A DNA stretch of 56,542 nt from Gluconacetobacter johannae (GTDB lineage Bacteria > Pseudomonadota > Alphaproteobacteria > Acetobacterales > Acetobacteraceae). The stretch is from NCBI RefSeq assembly GCF_025994435.1, contig NZ_BAQK01000019.1, positions 1 through 56,542 on the forward strand, written 5' to 3'. Both the position numbers and the translations under genes were made by a program. Positions 8,397 through 16,365 of this stretch are shown here, in pieces. Positions within the stretch are counted from its first letter, which is position 1. Each line of letters begins with the position of its first letter. The notes below the pieces were generated by a model. That model worked only from the letters and a program-made list of their open reading frames with translations, was not told the DNA's origin and did no database searches.

Positions 8397-9257
8397 CTAC
8401 ATGCCCCGGCTGTCGTAATCCAGCCCGATATCCAGGGCGCGCACCGTATGCGTCAGCCATCCCAGCGACAGGATATCGACCCCGGTCGCCGCGATGGCGG
8501 CGGCGGTGTCGGGGGTGATGCCGCCCGAGGCCTCGGTCAGGGCGCGACCGGCCACCATCGCCACCGCGTCGCGCAACTGGGCGGGCGTCATGTTGTCCAG
8601 CAGGAACACGTCCGCGCCGCCGGCCTGCAACGCTTCGGCCAACTGGTCCAGCGTATCGACCTCCAGCTCGATGCTGACCAGATGGCCGGCGCGGGCGCGG
8701 GCGGCGTCCAGGGCCGCGCGCACGCTGCCGCCGGCCAGGGCGATGTGGTTGTCCTTGATGAGGATCGCATCGTCCAGGCGGAAGCGGTGGTTGGATCCTC
8801 CCCCGGCCCGCACGGCGTATTTCTGGATCGCGCGCATCCCCGGCAGCGTCTTTCGCGTGCAGCAGACGCGCGCGCGGGTGCCCGCGACGGCGCGGACGAT
8901 TCCGGCCGTCGCCGTGGCGATGCCGCTGAGATGCGACAGGAAATTCAGCGCCACCCGCTCGCCGCCCAGAATCGCCGGCGCGGCGCCGACGACGCGCGCG
9001 ATGCATGTGCCGGGCGCGACGGTGCTGCCGTCAGGGCGTTCGACCGTGAAGCGCACGGCGGGGTCGATCAGCGTGAAGGCCAGCCGGGCCAGCGACAGGC
9101 CGGCCACCACGCCGTCCTGCCGTGCGACCAGGGCGGTGTGCAGGATCTGGCCCGGCGCGGCCAGGGCGTCGGTGGTCAGGTCGCCGCCGCAGCCGAAATC
9201 TTCCAGCAGGCCGGCGCGCACCAGGGGTTCGAGCATGAAATCGGGCAGCGGCGTCAT
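8397..9257 (-). CDS. nadC: Nicotinate-nucleotide pyrophosphorylase (quinolinate phosphoribosyltransferase)
   Basis: A 286-residue QPRTase, the third enzyme of de novo NAD synthesis, converting quinolinate and PRPP to nicotinate mononucleotide. Visible family blocks are 'RVCCTRKTLPGMR' (CTRKTxPG substrate-binding arginine/lysine), 'GGGSNHRFRLDD', 'ILIKDNHI' and the C-terminal 'EASGGI'. The open frame runs further upstream, but the ATG at 9257 overlaps the nadB stop by four bases (ATGA), which fixes the start and indicates translational coupling. It is the last gene of the nadA-nadB-nadC operon. Confidence 0.95.
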   Translation of the reverse strand: MTPLPDFMLEPLVRAGLLEDFGCGGDLTTDALAAPGQILHTALVARQDGVVAGLSLARLAFTLIDPAVRFTVERPDGSTVAPGTCIARVVGAAPAILGGERVALNFLSHLSGIATATAGIVRAVAGTRARVCCTRKTLPGMRAIQKYAVRAGGGSNHRFRLDDAILIKDNHIALAGGSVRAALDAARARAGHLVSIELEVDTLDQLAEALQAGGADVFLLDNMTPAQLRDAVAMVAGRALTEASGGITPDTAAAIAATGVDILSLGWLTHTVRALDIGLDYDSRGM

Positions 9258-10813
9258 GAGATCAGGGCTCCTGAAGGAAGGCGGGCGACGGGCGCGGCCA
9301 GGGCCGCCAGGGTGGGCCACGCCCGCGCCAGGGTGATACGGCTGGTGACGGTAACGGGTGCGGTGTCCGGGTAATCGGTCCGGTAATGGCCGCCCCGGCT
9401 CTCGTGCCGCTCCAGCGCGGTCAGGCACAGCAGCGCGCCGACCAGGGCATGGTCGTCATGCGGCACATGCGGCGCCAGGGCGCGGGCCGCCCGGCGCAGG
9501 CCATCGGCGTCGCGCAGGATGCCGGCGGCGCGTCCGACCAGCGCGCGCACATCGGCCAGGTGCGCCGCCTGGGGCGGGGCGATGTCCTGCGCCGACACCG
9601 GGCCGGGGAGCGGCAGGGATGCCCCGTCCAGGTCGCACGCGACGAAGCCGCCGCAGACGAAGGCTTCCAGCAGCGAATTGCTGGCCAGGCGGTTGGCGCC
9701 ATGCAGGCCGGTGGATGCGGCCTCGCCGCAGGCCCACAGGCCCGGCACCGACGTCCGGCCGTGCAGGTCGGTCTCGATGCCGCCCATATGGTAATGCGCG
9801 GCCGGACGGACCGGGATGGGGTCGCGGTCGGGGTCGATCCCATGGGCCAGGCAGGCCCGCGCGATGCCGGGGAAATGCCGCGCGAACTGCCCGTGCGTCG
9901 CCGCGCGGGCATCCAGCAGGACGCGGTGCCCGGCCGCCAGATGCGCCTGGATGGCCCGCGCCACGACATCGCGCGGGGCCAGTTCGTCGGTGAAGCGGGC
10001 CCCGGTCTCGTCGATCAGCAGCGCGCCTGCGCCGCGCACCGCCTCGCTGACCAGCGCGCGCGGCGCGTGGCCGGCGTGCGGGGCCGCCGAATCCAGGGCC
10101 GACGGGTCCAGGGCCGTCGGGTGGAACTGCACGAATTCCATGTCGCGCAGGGTCGCCCCGGCGCGCGCGGCGCAGGCCAGGCCGGACCCCAGCCCGCCGG
10201 CCGGGCTGGTCGTGGTGGGAAACAGCGCGCCGACTCCGCCGGTGGCGATCACGCAGGCGGCGGTCGGGATGGTCACCGCCTGCCCGGCGCGCGTGGCCAG
10301 CACGCCGGCCACGCGCCCGTCCGCGACCACCACCCGGCGCAGGGCCGCGCCCTCCAGCACGGCGATGCGCGGCGTGGCGCGGACGCGGGCGACCAGCGCG
10401 CGCATGATCTCGGCCCCCGTGCCGTCGCCGTTGGCATGGGCGATGCGCGGGCGGGAATGGGCGGCCTCCAGATGCAGGTCGGGCCTGCCGTCGGGCCGGC
10501 GGTCGAACGCCACCCCCAGCCCGGCCAGCGCCGCCACGGCGTCCGGCCCCGCCCGCGTGATGGCCTCCACCGCCACCGGGTCACACAGCCCCGCGCCCGC
10601 GGCCAGCGTGTCGCGCGCATGCAGTTCGGGCGTGTCGTCCGGGCCGATTGCGGCGGCGATGCCGCCCTGCGCCAGGGTGCTGGCGGCATCGGCGGCCAGC
10701 GGCGCGGGCGACAGCACCACGCACGGCCGGTCCATCAGCAGGGCGGTCGCCAGGCCGGCCAGGCCGGCCCCGGCAATGACCGGTCGCCCGGCAAGGGCGG
10801 CAAGGTCGGTCAT
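9254..10813 (-). CDS. nadB: L-aspartate oxidase
   Basis: A 519-residue FAD enzyme that oxidises L-aspartate to iminoaspartate for quinolinate synthesis. The FAD Rossmann motif GAGLAG lies at 14-19. 'STLAQGGIAAAIG' follows, and later come the fumarate reductase/succinate dehydrogenase-type blocks 'EFVQFHPTAL' and 'AAHYHMGGIETD'. The C-terminal helical domain is present and the length is typical. The upstream extension of the frame is rejected because ATG 10813 overlaps the nadA stop as ATGA. With NadA it would form the cytosolic quinolinate synthase system. Confidence 0.95.
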   Translation of the reverse strand: MTDLAALAGRPVIAGAGLAGLATALLMDRPCVVLSPAPLAADAASTLAQGGIAAAIGPDDTPELHARDTLAAGAGLCDPVAVEAITRAGPDAVAALAGLGVAFDRRPDGRPDLHLEAAHSRPRIAHANGDGTGAEIMRALVARVRATPRIAVLEGAALRRVVVADGRVAGVLATRAGQAVTIPTAACVIATGGVGALFPTTTSPAGGLGSGLACAARAGATLRDMEFVQFHPTALDPSALDSAAPHAGHAPRALVSEAVRGAGALLIDETGARFTDELAPRDVVARAIQAHLAAGHRVLLDARAATHGQFARHFPGIARACLAHGIDPDRDPIPVRPAAHYHMGGIETDLHGRTSVPGLWACGEAASTGLHGANRLASNSLLEAFVCGGFVACDLDGASLPLPGPVSAQDIAPPQAAHLADVRALVGRAAGILRDADGLRRAARALAPHVPHDDHALVGALLCLTALERHESRGGHYRTDYPDTAPVTVTSRITLARAWPTLAALAAPVARLPSGALIS

Positions 10814-11793
10814 GCCGCCAGCATCCGTTCCACCGCGCGGCGTCCGCCCGCCAGCAGAGGGGCCGGGATCGTGACCTCGTGCGTCAGGCTCTCCAGCGCG
10901 TGGCGGATGGCGGGCAGGGTGATGCGCTTCATGTGCGGGCACAGGTTGCAGGGCCGCACGAAATCAATGGCGGGATGGGCGGCCGCCAGGTTGTCGCTCA
11001 TGGAGCATTCGGTCACCAGCAGGACCTTGTCGTGCGCGCCGTGCGCCACGAAATCCGACATCGCCGCCGTCGAGCCGGAAAAATCGGCCTCGGCGACGAC
11101 GCCGGGCGGGCATTCCGGATGGGCCAGCACGGCGACGCCGGGGTTGTCGCGGCGCCAGTCGCGGATGTCCTGCGGGGTGAAGCGCTCGTGCACCTCGCAA
11201 TGGCCGGCCCAGGTGATGATCTCGACCCCGGTCTGCTTCTGGACGTTCTGCGCCAGATATTCGTCGGGGATCATGATGACGCGGGGCGCGCCCAGGCTCT
11301 CGACGATGTGCCGCGCGTTGGCCGAGGTGCAGCAGATATCGCTCTCGGCCTTCACCTCGGCCGTGCTGTTGACATAGGTGACGACCGGCACGCCCGGATG
11401 GGCGCGCTTCAGCGCCCGCACGTCTGCCGCGGTGATCGAATCCGCCAGCGAGCATCCGGCCTGCAGGGACGGGATCAGCACCGTCTTGTCCGGGTTCATC
11501 ATCTTGGCGGTCTCGGCCATGAAATGCACCCCGGCCATGACGATCACGTCGGCGTCCAGCCCCTGGGCGTCGCGCGCCAGGGCCAGGCTGTCGCCCCGGA
11601 TGTCGGCGATGCAGTGGAAGATTTCCGGCGTCTGGTAATTATGCGCCAGGATCACCGCCCGATGCCGGCGCTTGAGGTCGAGGATGGCCGCGATATCGTC
11701 GGCGAACATCTCCCACTCCATCCGGGGGACGACCCGTGCGACGCGGTCGTACAGGGCTTCGAGGCGGGGCGAGGCGGTCAGGGTCTCGGACAT
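10810..11793 (-). CDS. nadA: Quinolinate synthase, 4Fe-4S
   Basis: A 327-residue NadA that condenses iminoaspartate with dihydroxyacetone phosphate to quinolinate. The three cluster cysteines expected for the family are seen at C114 (LQAGCSL), C228 (HPECPP) and C285 (CNLCPHM). 'AHNYQTPEI' and 'NSTAEVKAESD' are substrate-binding blocks. A GAGGGAG ribosome-binding site precedes the start at 11793, immediately followed upstream by a 15-bp-arm inverted repeat that looks like a NAD-repressor operator. It is the first gene of nadABC, and both junctions in the operon are ATGA overlaps. Confidence 0.96.
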   Translation of the reverse strand: MSETLTASPRLEALYDRVARVVPRMEWEMFADDIAAILDLKRRHRAVILAHNYQTPEIFHCIADIRGDSLALARDAQGLDADVIVMAGVHFMAETAKMMNPDKTVLIPSLQAGCSLADSITAADVRALKRAHPGVPVVTYVNSTAEVKAESDICCTSANARHIVESLGAPRVIMIPDEYLAQNVQKQTGVEIITWAGHCEVHERFTPQDIRDWRRDNPGVAVLAHPECPPGVVAEADFSGSTAAMSDFVAHGAHDKVLLVTECSMSDNLAAAHPAIDFVRPCNLCPHMKRITLPAIRHALESLTHEVTIPAPLLAGGRRAVERMLAA

Positions 11794-11806
11794 GTACGGC
11801 TCCCTC

Positions 11807-11841
11807 GGCCTAATTATGCTCGTTATGAGTATAATTAGGCC
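11807..11841. promoter_or_regulatory. Large palindrome abutting nadA: probable NrtR/NadQ operator
   Basis: GGCCTAATTATGCTC (11807-11821), a 5-base spacer GTTAT, and GAGTATAATTAGGCC (11827-11841) pair at 14 of 15 positions. The site lies just upstream of the nadA ribosome-binding site (11801-11806), where bound protein would block transcription. The nearest upstream gene encodes an NrtR/NadQ-type NAD regulator. Confidence 0.75.
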
Positions 11842-11970
11842 ACATCAGTTCACCCCTGTGATTGGCCCGCGCGCGCGCCGCGTCAAGAGGCATCGACATG
11901 ACAGCGTTGTGACCAGCCCGCCCGCCAGGCTGGAAAGGCGCCGTCCATGGGGGGCGAGATATCGGACCGG

Positions 11971-12025
11971 GTCCCGTCTGAAAACGCGCGTCGGATCGCC
12001 GGCAAACCGCGTTTTCAGACGGGAC
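11971..12025 (-). terminator. Long perfect hairpin spanning the 3' end of the NAD-regulator gene
   Basis: An 18-bp perfect inverted repeat (GTCCCGTCTGAAAACGCG at 11971-11988; its complement at 12008-12025) encloses a 19-base loop. The distal arm contains the regulator stop codon (12015-12017). There is no long T run, so it is either an imperfect terminator or an mRNA-stability or processing element between regulator and nadABC. Confidence 0.5.
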
Positions 12026-12899
12026 GGGTGAGGGGGAGTTTCGATCCGGCTATCCGCCGCGCCCCGATCACCTCGCGCCGGAAACGGAACAGCCGGGCGG
12101 GGCGGCCGCGCGTGTCGGGGGCGACCTCCGCCGTTTCCTCCACCAGGTCCTGCTGGGTAATCAGGCGGCGGAAATTCTGCTTGTGCATGGCCTGCCCGGC
12201 CACCGCCTCGACCGTGCGTTGCAGGTGCAGCAGCGTGAAGCTGTCGGGCATCAGTTCGAAGATCACGGGGCGATAGCGGATCTTGGCGCGCAGCCGCGCC
12301 ATGGCGGTGGCCAGGATGCGCCGCCCGTCGCCCGCCATGTCCTGGCCCCGCACGGCCGCCCCTCCGGGCGGCGCCGATTCCGGCACCAGCCCGGCCTCCC
12401 ACAGCAGTTCATAGCGTTGCAGCACCAGCTCGTCGTCCCAGCCCAGCCCCTCCAGCCCGAAGGTCAGGGCGATGCGCTGGCGGCGGACGGCGCCCAGGGC
12501 CGGCGGCGCGGCGCGGGCCCAGTCCTCCAGCCGCGCCGCGATCCGCGCGACCAGGGCGCGGCCGTCGGGGGCGGTCTGGTCCTCCCACGGGAAATAGTCG
12601 TACCAGTTGCGCCAGCCATGCTCCCCGCGATGGATGCGGGTCAGCGCCAGGTAGGAAATCAGCACGCTGCGCTCGTCGCCGGCATCGTTGTCCGGCGCGT
12701 CGGCAAAGGTGTAAAGCTGTTCGACATGGCCCAGCGCATGCCCGGTCTGCCGCTCGACCCACAGCCGCAGGCCGGTCTGCAACGACCGGTGCCCGGCCTC
12801 CAGCGGGCCGGAGGGCAGCACCCGCCCCCCCTCCAGCGTCAGCACCATCGGGCGGTCCTCGCTGACCGCGATCAGCACGGCGATCAGTTTCGTGGGCAT
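12015..12899 (-). CDS. nadQ: NrtR/NadQ-type transcriptional regulator of NAD synthesis
   Basis: A 294-residue protein with a Nudix-like N-terminal domain (about 1-150) and a C-terminal winged helix (about 215-280). The C-terminal block runs from 'LLHLQRTVEAVAGQAMHKQNF' partners to 'GRPARLFRF', the hallmark of the NrtR DNA-binding domain. The Nudix box is degenerate ('GLRLWVERQTG' where REUXEEXGU is expected), so it should sense a nucleotide rather than hydrolyse it. In alphaproteobacteria a related family, NadQ, controls nadABC. Its gene lies directly upstream of nadA on the same strand, with the palindrome at 11807-11841 between them. Start ATG 12899 is chosen over the longer frame because the Nudix-like fold begins there. 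NadQ versus NrtR naming is uncertain. Confidence 0.82.
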   Translation of the reverse strand: MPTKLIAVLIAVSEDRPMVLTLEGGRVLPSGPLEAGHRSLQTGLRLWVERQTGHALGHVEQLYTFADAPDNDAGDERSVLISYLALTRIHRGEHGWRNWYDYFPWEDQTAPDGRALVARIAARLEDWARAAPPALGAVRRQRIALTFGLEGLGWDDELVLQRYELLWEAGLVPESAPPGGAAVRGQDMAGDGRRILATAMARLRAKIRYRPVIFELMPDSFTLLHLQRTVEAVAGQAMHKQNFRRLITQQDLVEETAEVAPDTRGRPARLFRFRREVIGARRIAGSKLPLTRPV

Positions 12900-12924
12900 G
12901 GCGGGCGTCCCTCCTGGCCGTCCC

Positions 12925-13419
12925 CTATGCCGCGTCCAGCCTGCGGTACATGACGTGGCAATCCACCACGCCCAGCGTGGCATGGCGATAGGCGCCGGGC
13001 AGCGTGCCCACGATGGCGAAGCCGTGCTTCCGCCACAGCCCGATCGCGACGGTGTTGGTGGCCACGACCGAATTGAACTGCATGGCGGCGAACCCCATCT
13101 CGCGCCCCACGCGCAGCGAATGCGCGCACAACGCCCCCGCCACCCCCTGGCCCCGCGCGGCGGGTGCGACGATATAGCCGCAATTGCACACATGGTCGCC
13201 CGGCCCGGCGGCATTGGGCTTGATGTAATAGCTGCCCAGGACCACCCCGTCGCGTTCGGCCACGAACGTCGCGCGCGGCGTCTCGGCCCACAGGCGCCAT
13301 CCCGCATCGCGATCCATCTCGGGGTCCAGCGCATAAGTCTCCTGCGCGCGCACGACATCGCGCAGGACCGGCCAGACCGCATCGAAATCGGCGGGCACCA
13401 GGGGGCGGATCAGCAGCAT
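12925..13419 (-). CDS. GNAT-family N-acetyltransferase
   Basis: A 164-residue single-domain acetyltransferase. The acetyl-CoA binding motif A is 'VAPAARGQGVAGALC' (about 85-100), preceded by the strand 'HVCNCGYIV', and the family C-terminal region 'AIGLWRKHGFAIVGTLPGAYRH' is present. The N-terminal 'LIRPLVPADFDAVWPVL' is typical of this group. The substrate is unknown. It is upstream of the NAD regulator on the same strand with a 25-base gap, so the two may share a transcript, though no functional link is evident. Confidence 0.85.
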   Translation of the reverse strand: MLLIRPLVPADFDAVWPVLRDVVRAQETYALDPEMDRDAGWRLWAETPRATFVAERDGVVLGSYYIKPNAAGPGDHVCNCGYIVAPAARGQGVAGALCAHSLRVGREMGFAAMQFNSVVATNTVAIGLWRKHGFAIVGTLPGAYRHATLGVVDCHVMYRRLDAA

Positions 13420-13476
13420 GTATCCTCGGGCAAGACGACTGGCGTCACCGTATCAGCCGCCGGCCGTCGGGACAAA

Positions 13477-13516
13477 CGGGGCGCTGCCCGAACCCGGCAA
13501 GGGCCGAGGCCCCTGC
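13477..13516. repeat. Degenerate modular repeat, copy 2 (D-C)
   Basis: A D-like palindrome CGGGGCGCTGCCCG (13477-13490), the spacer 'aaccc', and a C-like palindrome (13497-13516). Both arms are imperfect compared with the other copies. It sits 12 bases beyond the stop of the TonB-receptor gene. Confidence 0.6.
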
Positions 13517-13528
13517 CTTCCGTCGGCA

Positions 13529-16099
13529 TCAGAAGGTCGCGTTGATCCGCCCGTAGTAATAGCCGCCGTTGATCGGCACCTGCGCCGCGTTCTGGTCGTA
13601 GACGGCGGCGCCCAGGGAGTTGAGCACGTCCGGCAGGCGACGCGGGCGAATATTGAACAGATTGTTGCCGCCGACCGCGAAATGCCAGTGGTTGTCCAGA
13701 CGATAGCCGATTTCCAGATCGGTCAGCCAGCGCGGGGTGTTCTTGAACTGGCCGAAGCAGGAATTGGAAGAGCGCAACGCGCCGCCCGCCGGGCACCGCA
13801 GCGCGCTGTCGGTCCAGTCCTGGTAGGTCATCATGTCCGTCGTCTCGCCGTAGCGGGTCTGGCGGAGGTTCACGTCCCAGTTTCCGACGGTGTAATAGAG
13901 GTTCAGGATGATCTTGCTGCGCGGATAGGCGGTGGTCAGATAGCCGATCGTCTGCGCGTTCAGCAGCGGCGCGCCGGTCTGCGACAGGCCGTTGTGATGC
14001 AGCCGCGTGCGGTTGAGGTCGAGCGCCATGCTCAGCGCCAGATTGCCGTAGCGATGCAGGTGGAACGTATAGTCCGCCTTGATGTCCAGCCCCTGCGTCC
14101 GCGTGCTGGCGCCATTGGCGAAGTAATAGGTCGATACGTTGGCGACATCCAGCGAGTCGGTGGGCAGGGCATAGCCCATCGCCTGGATGGCGCTGACCGC
14201 CGCGGCCCCTTTCGTGCTGCCGCCCTGGCCGATGCGGTTACGCAGGTTGATCTGGTAGGCGTCCGCCTCGACGTGGAAGCCGCTGACCGGCTCGACCACA
14301 AACCCGCCGCTGGCGCTGACCGCGCGTTCGGGCTGAAGCGGGCTGGCGCCCAGCGACCGGGCCGCGGACGAGCTGACGGGCAGCAGCCCCGATGAGCTGT
14401 TGGGGCCCACGCTCATGGTGCTGTAGTGCTGTTCGGCCATGGTGGGCGCGCGGAAGCCGGTGCTGATCGTGCCGCGCACGGCAATGCGCGAGGTGATGTC
14501 CACACGGGTCGAGACCTTGCCGTTCTCGGCATTGCCGACATCGGTGTAATGCTCGAAACGGCCCGCGAAATCGAGGTCCCAGCGCTTCACCGGGTGGAAA
14601 TCGCCGTCGATATAGGCCGCCCAGATGTCGCGGCTCCATGATCCCGCGCTTTGCGGGCCGAGGCCCGCGTACCCCTGCGTGCCGCCAACCTGGTAGGACG
14701 GCGGGCTGCCCGCCACGATCTCGTAGGTTTCAAGCCGGTGTTCGCCGCCGAAGGCCAGCACCATCGGCACCGTGTTGAAGATGTTGATGCGGCGGCGGAC
14801 ATCGAGGTTGTTGGTCCATTGGGCATTGCGATAGCTCAGCGAACGGACCGTCGTGGGCGACCAGCCGCACCCTTCGGTCGAGACATTCGCGACGTTGCCG
14901 TTATTGCAGGTCGTGCCGAGCATTCCCGTGTTGGCGGTGTGCTTGTTGCCGACAATATCCTCGTCCGCGCCGTAGACCGTGCTGACGTCCCAGTCGAACC
15001 CGAGGAAATCATGCCCCTTGACCCCCAGGAGGGCGGCATAGTCGTTTTCCTCGATGGTTTCGAGGGGCGAGAACCCCGAAGGATACAGCGAAGGCGCAAT
15101 GCTCGGGACGCGATAGTTCTGGATGGCCTCCGCATGGCGGTGGGCATAGGTGATCTGGCCGTAGAAATCGACCTTCTCGGCGATGGGCTTGCCGAAATCT
15201 ATGCCGAGATTCTCGCGCGTTTCCTCGGGCGTGCTCATGATCTTGTTGGAATCGGTCGGCACGCGCATGGCGTTTTTCACCACGCCGGCATAATAGCCGG
15301 TGGTGTTGGCGCCCGTGGGCCAGTAGCCGAGCAGGCGGTGGTCCTGCGCCCCGGCCACGAAATGGTCGGTGTGATAGACCTGCCCGCTGAGATGGACATA
15401 GCCGTCGTTGCCCAGCTTGAGGCCGCCGTCGGCATTGACCTGATACTGCCAGCCATCGCCGTTATAGGCGTTCGCGCCCGTCTGGGCGCTGACGCTCAGC
15501 CCGTGATCCTGCTTTTTCGTGATGATGTTCACCACGCCGGCAATGGCGTCCGAGCCGTACATCGCGGCGGCCCCGTCCTCCAGCACCTCGACATGGTCGA
15601 TCATGTTGGCCGGGATCATGTTCAGGTCGACCGGCGTCGCGCCGAACTGCGGGCCGGAGTTCTGGACGATATTGCCCGTCACGTGACGGCGCTTTCCATC
15701 CACCAGCACCAGGACCTGGTTCGGATTGAGCCCGCGCATGCGGATCGACGACGTAAGCGCGGCCGTGTCGCTGCCCTTGGCCGATATGTTGATCGAGGCA
15801 TAGGTACGCGTCAGCGCGTCGGCCAGGTTCATCTGGCCCGAACGGCGCAGCGTCGCGGCCGAGACGACAGTGATCGGGCTGGCGCTGTCGCGCGCGTGTC
15901 GGTTGGTGGCGTGCGTTCCCGTCACGATGACGGCCTCGCCGGCGTCGGCGGGCGGGTGGTAGGCGGCGGGCGTGCCGGCGGCATGCTTCGCCTGCTTCGT
16001 GGAATTGCGTTGCGGTTCCGCATCAGAAGGGGAAAGCGCTGCACCCGTGCACCCGAAGAAGCAAGCCGTTGCGAGCAGCAATGAATGTCGTGACGCCAT
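13529..16099 (-). CDS. TonB-dependent outer-membrane receptor
   Basis: An 856-residue receptor with a signal peptide (about 1-27), a plug domain (about 60-190, with 'LVDGKRRHVTGN' and 'VEVLEDGAAAMYGSDAIAGVVNIITKK'), a 22-strand barrel and the canonical terminal phenylalanine (GRINATF). It would import a large or scarce ligand using TonB energy. It is divergent from a Tat-exported flavin amine oxidase and cytochrome c pair across 266 AT-rich bases, suggesting that the receptor brings in that enzyme's substrate. No FecR/sigma pair adjoins it and no siderophore gene is near, so an iron role is not favoured. Start ATG 16099 is preferred over 16120 because AAAGGGTG precedes it and the signal peptide begins there. 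Confidence 0.9.
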   Translation of the reverse strand: MASRHSLLLATACFFGCTGAALSPSDAEPQRNSTKQAKHAAGTPAAYHPPADAGEAVIVTGTHATNRHARDSASPITVVSAATLRRSGQMNLADALTRTYASINISAKGSDTAALTSSIRMRGLNPNQVLVLVDGKRRHVTGNIVQNSGPQFGATPVDLNMIPANMIDHVEVLEDGAAAMYGSDAIAGVVNIITKKQDHGLSVSAQTGANAYNGDGWQYQVNADGGLKLGNDGYVHLSGQVYHTDHFVAGAQDHRLLGYWPTGANTTGYYAGVVKNAMRVPTDSNKIMSTPEETRENLGIDFGKPIAEKVDFYGQITYAHRHAEAIQNYRVPSIAPSLYPSGFSPLETIEENDYAALLGVKGHDFLGFDWDVSTVYGADEDIVGNKHTANTGMLGTTCNNGNVANVSTEGCGWSPTTVRSLSYRNAQWTNNLDVRRRINIFNTVPMVLAFGGEHRLETYEIVAGSPPSYQVGGTQGYAGLGPQSAGSWSRDIWAAYIDGDFHPVKRWDLDFAGRFEHYTDVGNAENGKVSTRVDITSRIAVRGTISTGFRAPTMAEQHYSTMSVGPNSSSGLLPVSSSAARSLGASPLQPERAVSASGGFVVEPVSGFHVEADAYQINLRNRIGQGGSTKGAAAVSAIQAMGYALPTDSLDVANVSTYYFANGASTRTQGLDIKADYTFHLHRYGNLALSMALDLNRTRLHHNGLSQTGAPLLNAQTIGYLTTAYPRSKIILNLYYTVGNWDVNLRQTRYGETTDMMTYQDWTDSALRCPAGGALRSSNSCFGQFKNTPRWLTDLEIGYRLDNHWHFAVGGNNLFNIRPRRLPDVLNSLGAAVYDQNAAQVPINGGYYYGRINATF

Positions 16100-16203
16100 A
16101 TGACACCCTTTTATGGTCAAATCCCGGGCCGGACGCCGGACGGCATCACGGTTACGACATTTCGGTTTCGGAATGTAACACCCATTCGCGTTTAGAAATA
16201 ATA

Positions 16204-16219
16204 TGTATTAATTTATACA
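16204..16219. promoter_or_regulatory. Candidate LysR-type box between receptor and amine oxidase
   Basis: TGTAT-N6-ATACA (arms at 16204-16208 and 16215-16219) lies in an AT-rich divergent intergenic region (16100-16365). It fits the T-N11-A pattern of LysR sites, and a LysR gene follows at 18550. The AT-richness also suits promoters in both directions; no clear -35/-10 pair was chosen. Confidence 0.35.
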
Positions 16220-16365
16220 CAAACATATACATTCCGGGGGAGAGATGCATTCTGTTGCATGTTGGAAACGTCATGCTTATAGGTGGCCGGGACGGGATCT
16301 TTCGATACCCATCCCCGATCTTTGCAGGTCGGGACATCTCTTTGCCGACAAGGAACCACAGCTTC

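Noticed and set aside
7266..9374. 702-codon plus-strand open frame
   Set aside because: It spans the end of the diguanylate cyclase and runs antisense through nadC with no recognisable domain.
13529..16099. Siderophore receptor
   Set aside because: No iron-uptake gene, FecIR pair or Fur-like box was seen nearby; the linked oxidoreductase suggests another ligand.
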